DNA from: Podospora bellae-mahoneyi
Taxonomy: Eukaryota > Ascomycota > Sordariomycetes > Sordariales > Podosporaceae
Direction: 5' to 3'
Assembly: GCF_035222275.1 (NCBI RefSeq)
Contig: NC_085885.1
Span: forward strand, 1,736,001-1,800,000
DNA length: 64,000 nucleotides
Shown: piece by piece, positions 13,676 to 23,213 of the stretch
Numbering within the stretch: position 1 is the first letter of the stretch
Layout of the letters: each line of letters starts with the position of its first letter
Made by a program: the position numbers and the translations under genes
Notes under the pieces: generated by a model
Told to the model about the DNA's origin: nothing
The model's database searches: none
The model's input: only the letters and a program-made list of their open reading frames with translations

Positions 13676-15950
13676 CTACCTGTAATTGGAGCAAAAGCTT
13701 ATGGAGAGTTGTTTGGTGGATGGGTTCATGTCGTGGACGAGGTGCCTTAGGTCGTCGGGGTGTTCGAGGAAGGTGAGGAGCATGCCTGCTTCCATGTGCC
13801 TCTTTGTAAAAAGAAGGGGTTGATGAGGTGTGAGTGTGTAAGGGGGAGTGGGATAGATAGGTAGGTAGGTATGTACCAAGCTACGTGGCAGTGAAGAGCT
13901 CAGATATCGGGGTTGTCGGCCAGGAAGCGGATCACGACGTGGGAGAGGCCTGGGATGGTGAGGGTGTCGCGGCGCATGGGGTTGGGGAGGTTCCATGTTG
14001 TGTTGGGATTTGTGCCACCGGAGAACTCGCCTGGGCCCCAGGCTACGGTTCGCAAGGGGTGCCCGCTGTTTTTTGGGGGTTAGTGATTTTGGGGTTTGGG
14101 CTGGGGGGAGGAAGGGGGGAAGTACTGGAGATGGAAAGGGTGCTCCATTATGTCGCGGTTGTTGATTGCTATCTGGACTGTCTTGTTTGGGTCGGGGAGG
14201 AGGAGGACTTGTTGGTTGAGGGGGAAGTTGTAGTTGTTGTAGCTGCCGGGGTCGGAGTCGGAGTCAAGGGTCTGGGGGAGGGATAGCCAGAGTTGGGCGC
14301 TGTGGGGGAGGGGGGAGTAGGAGGTCTGATATTGCGTAGGTAGGTACCCAGTTAGTCATCCGTGAGCACTAGAGAAAAACGATGGAAGGGGGGACAACAT
14401 ACCCTGTTGATAAAGATCCTATTCACTGGCCCGGCTTGCTGAAACTGAAAGTTGATCTCGTGGGTGTTTCTCGAGGGGTGTGCCGTATCTGGTGGGAAGG
14501 CGGCCATTTTGCGGATTGGGACGGGGAGGTTGAATGGGAGGTTGGTGCAGTTCTGTGGGATGTCCACCACCGGCTTTATGTTTTGGGGAAGGGATGAGTT
14601 GGGGTTTGGGGAGTAGGATAAGAGGGCTGTTCCTTGATGGTTGACGCTTTCGAGTATTTCGCTCGTGTATGGGACATAAGGGAGGAAACACGATTTTGGT
14701 ATGGTGGCTTTCATGACGAAAGATCCGGTGGTTGTGGAGTGAATTGGGGAGACGAGGACGGAGTACCGCTGGCCGATGTTGAGATGGATTCCTGGAACGG
14801 TGATCGGCTCGACTTCTACCCTGTCGATCTCGATAATGGTCAGGTAAGGGTGGGAGTCAATTGTGAAGTAGAGGGATGTGAAGGAGGAGTGGTTGATTAA
14901 GCGGAGGTGGGTGGTGGTGTTAGGCATGGGGGTGGTGAACTGCCTGCTGGAAAGTTCACAGATCGGGGGCATGAATGATGGCCAGGTTGACGAGGTGTGG
15001 TTGCAGTTTGTGAAGGCGGTGAGGCCGTTGATGAGGATGACGTCGGGAAGGGGTTTGACGCCTGGCACTGACGGGGACCATGCTGAGGAGGGCTGGAGGT
15101 AGCTTTCCAACAGGTCCTCCCCGTAGGCGTGGAAGCTGCCTCCCATGAAGACTATTCTTTCTGCCGCGATGTCGACGTCAGGGGGCAGTCTCTCGTCTGG
15201 GTCGTGGACTACGATCGGTCCGTAGAGGCCGCCGGTGTATTGAACTTTGGAATGAGCGTGATACCAGAACGTGCCTCGCTGGTCGATGATCTCAATCTCG
15301 TATGTGAAGCTCTTGCCGGGTGGTATCGCACACTGAGATATCCCTGCCACGCCATCCATCCAAGTGGTGTTTCGTTGATGGATCCCATGCCAGTGTATGG
15401 TCGTGCTTTCGTCCCAAATGAGATTGTTGACCTTGACTCTCACAATGTCACCCGTGTTGACCTCGATAAGCGGCCCTGGACTTTGCCCATTGACGAGCAC
15501 CATCTTCTTCCACACCCCTGACGGAGCCTCCCGCCTGCGAGTGACATCAAACTCATATTCCCTCAGCCTCTGCTTCCCAGACTCGACCTTGAAACCGGTC
15601 TGCAAATTGAGCTCAGTGGTGTTCACCAGTTTATCCAGTGGTATAGAGCTTGATAGCTTCCACGCTGCCATGATGAATGCCATGATGAATGTCAGTAAGA
15701 AGACTAGAAATGCCCATACCAATACCCATCCAACCCCTAACAGGATTCTCCGGCATATAAGTAGCCACATCGCCGCTGCTGGTTGTTCCTCTCTCGATGT
15801 CGATAGTTCATGGCCGGGTGTTTGCAGCTTCGAGTACTCATCAGCATCATGTTTCTCGTCCTCCACTGAAGAAATCGAGTCCCTGCCGGCATAGTTTAAA
15901 TCGCGGTCCTTTTCACTGTCGAAAATGATGTTGGAAGCGGAAGGGCGCAA
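13676..15950 (-). pseudogene. membrane-anchored laccase-like multicopper oxidase, interrupted by TGA
   Basis: Family role: oxidation of phenols or metal ions with reduction of oxygen to water, using four copper atoms. Exons, right to left: 15950-14403, 14325-14126, 14065-13877 and 13799-13676, 687 codons in all. An acidic N-terminal tail is followed by a membrane segment at about 68-95, so the catalytic part probably faces outward. Copper motifs HWHGIHQ (~186), WYHAHS (~229) and HPFHLHGH (split by intron 2) are intact. Just before the fourth motif, HCHVAWHMEAGM, codon 638 is TGA (13902-13900) where the family has Trp (NPxxW). Past the stop, splice sites and frame remain good to the end. No ATG opens this frame upstream of codon 61 (15770); a TAA lies at 15959-15957. 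So the start is either on an unseen exon or lost. It is called a pseudogene with caution. Confidence 0.65.
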
Positions 15951-16193
15951 AAGACTTTAAGCATCGTTTCTTGACATTTTGAAACCAATCACCGGAGATC
16001 ATAGCATTCACACAAAACGGCTTGTCAACTGGAAAGAAATGCCTTGTCAATTTCTCTTGAAAAGACACATGGTCATGGTATTGTCATCATTTACCATCCC
16101 TAGGTCAGCGAGCGCGACGCGCGTGGAATGCGCTCCCGCCCTGTTTGGCATTATCGTTCTATCAAAATGGCTAGGCCAGGCATGTTCCTCAAA

Positions 16194-18315
16194 TCACCTT
16201 CCAAAACCAAACCAGCCCCTCTTTTGCGGCTTTGCTTCTGGTTCTGGCTCCTTCTCGGTCCCCTTGCTCTTATCCTGAACAGCAGCCGCTGGGCGTTGTT
16301 GTTGTTGTTGTTGTTGTTTGGCGGGATACTCGATGTAGTTCCACGCAACATCCAAAAACAGGGGCTTGACAGGGATAGGCTCAAGTTGAGGAGGATAAGT
16401 GACAATGTTGTTTAGATCGACACCGCCTGTTGGGTAGTTGAAGAGCTGGGAAGACAGCGGTTTACCAGCACCGCCGGTCTGCGAAGCACTCGCCGACTTG
16501 TTCAAGCTGTGAATCTCAACCAGAGCGCGGGACCGCTGAAGCTCCCCACCGAGAATGTCTCGGAGCAACCCAGCGTGTTGGTTCGTGACTTGAATGTTCC
16601 TTGGCGCTGGCTTGCCATCATCACTGCCAGACAGAGCTGGAAGGGCGGCGGTACACTGATCAAGCGCACGCTTGACCAAGGCAAGTGCGTTGATGGTATT
16701 TCCAGCAATGGCATGAGATCTGGATATTGCGAGGCACCTTTGGGTTATGTTAGCATTCATTGATAAATTGAACCGGCACTGGATACTCACTTAAGAGCGG
16801 TAAAGTATTGCGATGTGGCCTCGAGCTGAGCGGAAAACTCCTGGTCGTTTGCAACACCAGGCAGCTCCTTGATAGACTCGACACTCTGAAGGATACCGTC
16901 GTACAACACGACCTTCTCCTTCAACTTGGCAATCTGTCTGCCAGGGGTGAGATCTCTGCCCTTTTGCTCGAGAGCCTCCTCGGCTTGCTCTTGCTCTTGC
17001 TCTTGCTTCTTCTTTTTCTTGCTAGGGGCACCGAAGTCCAACCGCGCTCCATCGTCCTGACCAATCAAGGCACGGTTGCGTCCAATGCGCCAGCTGATCA
17101 TTTCGTAATTGACAGTAGTCCTGGTGATCTGGAGGCTCTGCATGCGAGAATCACTCTGTGGGACACCCTCAGACTTGAGCTCATCGATGGCCTGCTTGGT
17201 AGCATCGACAGCATCCTGGCTTGTCACCAAGATATCATCATATGCTCCAGCTAGCTCTCTGGGAGCCAAGGACCCGGCTGACGACAGTTTGTCAGCCAGC
17301 TTTGCCTTTTCCGCCCCCACCGCAGCCCAAGCAATAGCGATTGCAGCGTCCTCAATCTTGACCTCACGTCCACGCCAGGTGAGCGTTGCAGGAGCGCCTC
17401 CAGCTCCCTGCTTCGCATCCGCATCACCGTGTTGCAAAACAGCGGGATTCTGTTTCTCAATGTGCGCCGCGAGCTCTGGGCCAGCATGTTGGAAGTACTT
17501 TAGCGCAATTTCGGCAATGGGCTGCGTCCGTGGGATCTGGGCTTGGTAGGCAGCATACCGAATCGACGGGTCGATGGTTTCGGACAGGAGGTCTTTGAAG
17601 ATGTCGTTTTTGGCCGAGGTAGAAAGCGCACTGTAGATGATACGGGCGACGGAGTAGCTCTTCAGGCAAGGCTCCCAGTGCTGTTTCTCAAATAGCGCAG
17701 CACCCCTGAGCAAAGCAGCATATGCGCGGGCCTCGAGGATGTCGACAGAGCTCGCGCCGCTCGCGCTTTGGGTGAGAACTTCGGCCAGCTGTTCGGCAGT
17801 TCGAGCTCCCTTTTCCAGACGAGAAACAATATGTGACCGGGTCTTTCCACCAATGCCTTTCGTCTCAACCGAGTGTGCCGCCTTGACGGCCATGGCATCG
17901 GCCCATGTTCGTTCGGCTGTCAGAAGCTGGAGGTGGATATAGCTGACAGGCAGTGGGAAGTTAGCAATGTAATGATCGCAGTTCAACATGGAGAGTCAAT
18001 GGCATACTCATGGTCCTCGGCAACCTGTTCAGCAGTGACCTGGTTCCTGGGGTGAAATGTGCCCCGTTTCTTGGTCGCAATGTTCAGCTTCTTGCGGCAG
18101 TTGAGTATCTTTTTGGAGAGCGAGGTATGGTAGGTAGAGTAGTCGCCGTAGAGAAGGGCCTTCTCCCGGTGGGAAACGACAAACTTGGTGATATCCATCC
18201 CGGCTGTACCTGTCGTCGATGTCGCCGGTGTTGTGACTTGTGTTGAGGCTCTGGCCCAGGAGGTAACGGGTAACGGTGTTAGCACCGACACAGGAGTGGG
18301 GCTAATTTTTGACAT
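16194..18315 (-). CDS. srp68: signal recognition particle subunit SRP68
   Basis: RNA-binding subunit of the cytoplasmic signal recognition particle, which pairs with SRP72 on the SRP RNA and helps target proteins to the ER. Exons are 18315-18008, 17942-16791 and 16737-16194 (668 codons, 667 aa, close to the usual size). The N-terminal core has SHREKALLYGDYSTYHTSL, followed by the basic CRKKLNIATKKRGTF and the helical block LLTAERTWADAMAVKAA typical of the family. The C terminus holds a short glutamine run coded by CAA repeats and a Lys/Glu/Pro tail ending in GWFGFGR. An alternative start is the ATG at 18198, which begins MDITKFVVSHREK; the extra N-terminal residues from 18315 are Ser/Thr-rich and may not be translated. 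Confidence 0.9.
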
Positions 18316-18844
18316 CGACTTGGGCTCCCACGCTGTGGATTTTAGTTTGTGCCCCGCAGTGTGTGGCCCAAGCTCCCAACGGTAACAGCCCCCGTACCGT
18401 ACCGTATTTCGGGTGCTCCCCCACGAGAAGCTTGCGCCGAACATCAGCCCAGTGAGCTGCTGCGTGCTCCACCCCAGTTCAAGATGGTTGACAGCACCAT
18501 CCAAATTTTTTGACGACTTTTTTGGAGAACGACGCCACATTCAAACACCCACCGTCCGTCCCTACCTCGATTCCAGCACCAGCCCTCTGTGCTGCGACCC
18601 CCCCGGCCCTCCAATTTGCAATTTTTCTTAGGACCAGTCCTGGGGATACGCCCTTCTCAACATGACGTATCGCGCAGGAGCGCAGTTTCTTCCTCACCAC
18701 CACGAAGTATAGATACAACTGGTTTCGGCTTCGATTAACCCCCGACGAGCCCCGACAAGACGAACTGTTGGTTGTAGGGCTGTGGATGATGTGCTCAGAC
18801 CCTCGTGGGGTTTTGGATCCGAGACAGAGTTGACACCTGCGACG
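18316..18844. other. divergent promoter of SRP68 and PPR gene
   Basis: About 530 bp separate the two start codons. No gene or RNA is recognisable here. The open minus frame continuing upstream of SRP68 to 18540 lacks family similarity and is treated as untranslated. Confidence 0.45.
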
Positions 18845-21800
18845 ATGCTAGAGAGGGCGGCGACTACCCTCGAGCCGTGCAGCAGCCTCCAACGAATTCT
18901 CCCCTCCGCCAGACATTGCTTGCAGACCCGCCGCCAGCTCCATACGGCATTTTGGCAGCATGGAGCCTACGACTTTGAGCTTTTCGATGCGTGCCAGGCC
19001 ATCCTGCGCGCTCCTCGGTCCGAACCTGCCCCGACCCGACCTTCGTCCAGAAACAAGCAAACTCCGGAGCCCATGATGGCTTCGGTATTCTTGCTCGACT
19101 TCCTGTACCCGAGGGGTGCCGTGGCTATGCTGCGGAGGATGTATCCGGTCTTGCCGAAACGACTCGAACCAATAGCAAAGGTCCACCAGCCATTTTCTCG
19201 GCTGTTCATGTCTTCATATCGGGACCGAAATCAAGGGCCACCAAGCTCCCAGGTAGGCGCCCGAGGGCCGCCAAACCAGACGCAGACGCAGTATTACGAG
19301 GAGGATGGGGAGGCAGAGTTTCAGGCGCCGAGCTGGGAGGAAAATGATGCAGAGGTCTGGACTTTGGAAGACTACAAACGACTCCCAGCTGTCGAGCGAC
19401 TGGAAGTTTTCATTGACAACAAAACATTTCGCGGAAACTATGAGAGAATTTGGGAGACTTTCGCTGAGCTGAGTCCGGAGGTGCAGATGCACTTTCGACC
19501 AAAAGTCATTCGCGCATTGGCAACCTCGGCCCGCCCCTTGGAAGCGTGGAGGGTTCAGGAGTTGTTTGCGGTGTATGATGTAGAGGAGTGGACAGAGGAG
19601 AATGTTTTGGCCCAGATACGAGCAGACCTCGTTACTGGAAACCTGACCTCGGCTCTTGCGGTTTTCAAGGCTGGGTTGGAGCTGCATGGCTATGGTCAAC
19701 CTCTCGACTTGCTCGTTGCGTATGGCATCTCGGCCAATAATTGGGACTTGGTGATGAAGGCTTGGAGAATGTACACTGAAGTTTTCACAACTGGTGTTGA
19801 TGTGCCTGTTGCCTGGTTATCGCTACCAGCCGAGCCCGCCATGAGTGGTGGAACCAAGGCCAACCGCTCTGGCGAGTTTTCTGCCGATCTACTAGCTGAA
19901 GCTCCCACAAACACGGTTCATCAGGGTGGTGATGTTCCCGCCTCAATGAGACCGGGCAGTGGGCAGTGGAACTACGTTTCTACACCCGCCGTGAAGTATA
20001 CCCAGCTATCCACGATATCAGACCTGCCTGCTCGAATTCGACACCATTTTGCAAAGCTCTCCAAGGCACATCAAAAACTGCCCAAAGAACAACGGCCTTT
20101 GAGAGGGCTATTCCGGCATGTGGCGAGGAACTCATTGCATCTATTTCAGCCTACAGTTGCCGAGGTGATTCTAGATCATGCTGCGGATTCAGCCGCCTAC
20201 GAAGCGTACATCGTCCATCTCGCAGAGCAAGGCCGGGTGAAAGAGGCCGAGCAGCAGTACATGAGATATAGATCTCTGAAAGATTTGAAACCACGGGCCG
20301 CCGTCTTGCATGCCATAGTGCCCGCCTATTACCCCGACCATGTGCAAGGCATGGAACGTTTGCGCGAGGATTGGTACCGGGGCTATCCACACCCAGATGA
20401 AGTGGCATACAAAAAGTTCCTCACATACTACGCCAAGAGGGGCGATCTAAGGTCTTTTATGAACATGACCAAGGAATATGAGGAGCACTACGATCCCAAT
20501 CTCCAAAAAGACCCCATGTATGTTCGAACACTCATGCATGCCCACGCGGTACGTGGAGACCCCGATTCTGCTCGGCTCGTCATGGAGGATGCTGCCGAGA
20601 CTTTGGGCTACCAGCCTGGTCGCATGGAGCAGAATATCTTGTTGAAGGCTTACTACAATGAGGGTGACTACGATGCCGCTCTCGATCTCTTCTCACGCAT
20701 GTGGGAGATGAACAATGTGGATCAGTACGCTCTGACGACGGTGATGAAGAACGCCGGCTGGAGAGGTGATCTTTCCTTCGTTCTCGAGCTTTTCGCAATG
20801 GCCAAGGAACGCAACATCCCCTTCTCGCTTACCATGATGACCTGTTTGGTTGAGGCCTATTGTAAAAACGATCGTTATAGCGAGGCCGAAAATCTTGCTA
20901 TCGACATCACAAAGGAAAACAAGCTCGAAGGGGACTATGTTCACATGTGGAACTTGCTCATCCGTTTCAACGCCAAACGTCGGGATTTGTCGGCCGTCAA
21001 CCGCCTTTTGGGGGCCATGTCACAGCGAAATGTCACGTACAACCAAGACACATACAGCGGCCTTCTCCTGACTCTTCTCTACTGCCGCCAAGCACACCAC
21101 GCCATGCATCTGCTCCACGTTGCCCGGACGCAGAGTGGCTTCGAACCGACTGCTCACCACTACACGCTTCTCATTGCCGCCTTCATGTACAGTGGCGAAC
21201 CGATCATGGCACAAAAGATTCTCAAGATGATGAAGGACATGAACTTTCCCCAGTCAGCCAAGCTCATGGCAACTGCCATCAGCGTCCTCAGCAGATACGA
21301 GGATATCCCACCAGCCTTGAGACACGAGAATGATGCCCGTGGCTATCTCAGAAAAGCACTGAATTACTTCTACCAGGTCCTCGACCTGGAGAAAAAGGGC
21401 TCTCCCGACGCGCGGCGTGACATGATCAACATCTACTCCAAGATGACCTTTGTCCTGACCCAAATGCGGCGGTTCACCACCATCAAGGACATCATCGCCC
21501 TTCACAATGCGCGATGGCCGCGGCAGTCGACCTTGCAGAAAGTCCCACTCAAGCTGCTCCACGACATCATGCTGGCAGACTTTCACGAGGGGAACTATGA
21601 CCGACTGCAAGAGACGTGGGATATCATTCTTGAGCGCACGGTCAAGCGCGGCATGTCGGTTATGGCTCAGGCGGGTCCGATGTCTCAGGAGGATCAAAAG
21701 GTCATGGTGGCGCAAAAGTATAGGTTGTGCGACCCCCTCAAGACGATGCAGAGGTTTTATCTCGAGAGTGAGGATGCTGATGGGCTCATCAACCTCATTG

Positions 21801-22474
21801 ACACTGTCAGGGCGAAGGGGTTTGAGCTCGACAGCAAAAACTGGAATTACTACGTCCAGGGTCTTGCCAAGCTGAAGCGGTGGCGATTAGCCTTTTCGAT
21901 TTGCGAGGATAGGTTGATGGGTCAGTGGCTTGGCTGGCAGACGGACAGGGCGGCGAATATGGAGATGTGGAAGCTACCTGTGGAGGTGAGGCGGTTGGCT
22001 AGCGATCCGAAGAGGCCAAGGCCGATTGCGCACACGCTGTTTATTCTTGCGAAGGAGTATATGGACCTGGAGAAGATCACGCCCTGGTCGAATGATGCGT
22101 TGAGGGAGTTTAGGTTGATCAAGAAGAGCGCGCCGAGGGTGGTGCAGGCTATTACGAACATTGCGGCGGGGCATCCGTTGGAGAGGGAGATTTTTGGGGA
22201 TGATGAGGGGTATAGGAGCCGGTTGAAGTATGTGCCTCCGCCGCTGGAGAGGAGGGGGAGGAGGAGGAGGGAGTTGGTGGGGGAGGAGGGGGAGGAGATG
22301 AGGGAGAGGAAGGCGGAGGCGCAGAAGGCTGCGCTGGCGAGGCAGCAGGCCATGATTAGGAGGATGGCGGAACGGATTGCTGCTGAGCAGGTTGCTAAAG
22401 AGCAGGCTGGGGAGGTTGAGTGGGAGGAAAGAAATGGGGAGGAGGAGGAGGAGGAGGGGGAGGATGAATACTAA
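18845..22474 (+). CDS. large mitochondrial PPR protein (possibly Cya5/Pet309-like)
   Basis: A single-exon gene of 1209 codons plus stop. The N terminus MLERAATTLEPCSSLQRIL with following Arg-rich residues and RRQLHTAFWQHG looks like a mitochondrial presequence. The middle, about residues 200-1000, is made of helical pentatricopeptide repeats; clear ones include the blocks around GDPDSARLVMEDA, GDYDAALDLFSRM and GEPIMAQKILKMMKDMNF. Such proteins bind organellar RNA one base per repeat. Size and the opening residues suggest the Cya5/Pet309 group, which activates translation of the cytochrome oxidase subunit 1 message, but I cannot confirm orthology. The C terminus is a charged Glu/Arg-rich tail ending in an acidic run. 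The ATG at 18845 was chosen because the in-frame codons before it contain no other ATG. Confidence 0.85.
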   Translation: MLERAATTLEPCSSLQRILPSARHCLQTRRQLHTAFWQHGAYDFELFDACQAILRAPRSEPAPTRPSSRNKQTPEPMMASVFLLDFLYPRGAVAMLRRMYPVLPKRLEPIAKVHQPFSRLFMSSYRDRNQGPPSSQVGARGPPNQTQTQYYEEDGEAEFQAPSWEENDAEVWTLEDYKRLPAVERLEVFIDNKTFRGNYERIWETFAELSPEVQMHFRPKVIRALATSARPLEAWRVQELFAVYDVEEWTEENVLAQIRADLVTGNLTSALAVFKAGLELHGYGQPLDLLVAYGISANNWDLVMKAWRMYTEVFTTGVDVPVAWLSLPAEPAMSGGTKANRSGEFSADLLAEAPTNTVHQGGDVPASMRPGSGQWNYVSTPAVKYTQLSTISDLPARIRHHFAKLSKAHQKLPKEQRPLRGLFRHVARNSLHLFQPTVAEVILDHAADSAAYEAYIVHLAEQGRVKEAEQQYMRYRSLKDLKPRAAVLHAIVPAYYPDHVQGMERLREDWYRGYPHPDEVAYKKFLTYYAKRGDLRSFMNMTKEYEEHYDPNLQKDPMYVRTLMHAHAVRGDPDSARLVMEDAAETLGYQPGRMEQNILLKAYYNEGDYDAALDLFSRMWEMNNVDQYALTTVMKNAGWRGDLSFVLELFAMAKERNIPFSLTMMTCLVEAYCKNDRYSEAENLAIDITKENKLEGDYVHMWNLLIRFNAKRRDLSAVNRLLGAMSQRNVTYNQDTYSGLLLTLLYCRQAHHAMHLLHVARTQSGFEPTAHHYTLLIAAFMYSGEPIMAQKILKMMKDMNFPQSAKLMATAISVLSRYEDIPPALRHENDARGYLRKALNYFYQVLDLEKKGSPDARRDMINIYSKMTFVLTQMRRFTTIKDIIALHNARWPRQSTLQKVPLKLLHDIMLADFHEGNYDRLQETWDIILERTVKRGMSVMAQAGPMSQEDQKVMVAQKYRLCDPLKTMQRFYLESEDADGLINLIDTVRAKGFELDSKNWNYYVQGLAKLKRWRLAFSICEDRLMGQWLGWQTDRAANMEMWKLPVEVRRLASDPKRPRPIAHTLFILAKEYMDLEKITPWSNDALREFRLIKKSAPRVVQAITNIAAGHPLEREIFGDDEGYRSRLKYVPPPLERRGRRRRELVGEEGEEMRERKAEAQKAALARQQAMIRRMAERIAAEQVAKEQAGEVEWEERNGEEEEEEGEDEY

Positions 22475-23213
22475 AATGCGTGGTGTATGATATGGATGGG
22501 AGGGGAGAGGTCTGTATACTATGTGTATATCTTGCATTTTGTACATATCCAAGAGAGGGCGGTGGGGCGTCTGCATGATGTTTATGGTTTTTTGAAGGTC
22601 GGTATATTCTTTTTTTGGTTATGATGGTGGGCTGGTACATGATGACTCTACTCGAAGAAGCTCTTGAACATGTAGACAAATCTCATAGAAGGAGGATAGG
22701 TAGGTACATGGGCAGGTGGAAAATAAGACTTGAACATAGTAGTGGTGTAATTACCTGTATAAGCGTTTACTGCATTTTTGCCTGCCGGAATTATCCGGAC
22801 TTTTTTGCAAAGTGGGTCATCACTTTATGCCACATTCAACCTGCTTTCTCTTCCCTGTCCGACCGCGTGCGTGGTTGACTGATGGCTGTGACTCGACGCG
22901 ACAAGTGGTTGCTTGCCAAAAAAAGAAAAAGTAATTAATTTGCTGGAGGGACATCGAACATTGACAACGACAACAACAACAACAACAACAACAACAACAC
23001 GAGCGCAAGCATTTTACCCAAGTCTGAACGGAGTGACTTTTCGGTCAGATTTTCGATGAGCAAAAAATATTAATAGCATACACTTTTTCCCCCCCGGAAT
23101 ACCTGGGCAAACTATTCTCGGAACCAGAGCAAACAACCAACTACCACCACCACTTGCGTAAAACCGAACCAGCAACACCACACCCACGGCGCAAACTGGG
23201 GATAGGAGACACG
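22475..23213. other. intergenic region with 3' and 5' untranslated sequence
   Basis: This lies between the PPR gene and the RBM26-like gene, both on the plus strand. It includes T-rich and A-rich patches and a CAA repeat near 22971. No gene is seen. Confidence 0.5.
22971..23000 (+). repeat. CAA trinucleotide microsatellite
   Basis: About ten CAA units in the leader or promoter of the RBM26-like gene, roughly 215 bp before its start codon. This is read directly from the sequence. Confidence 0.85.

Noticed and set aside
18316-18540. N-terminal extension of SRP68 in the open frame
   Set aside because: The extra residues do not match the family, and good starts exist at 18315 and 18198.
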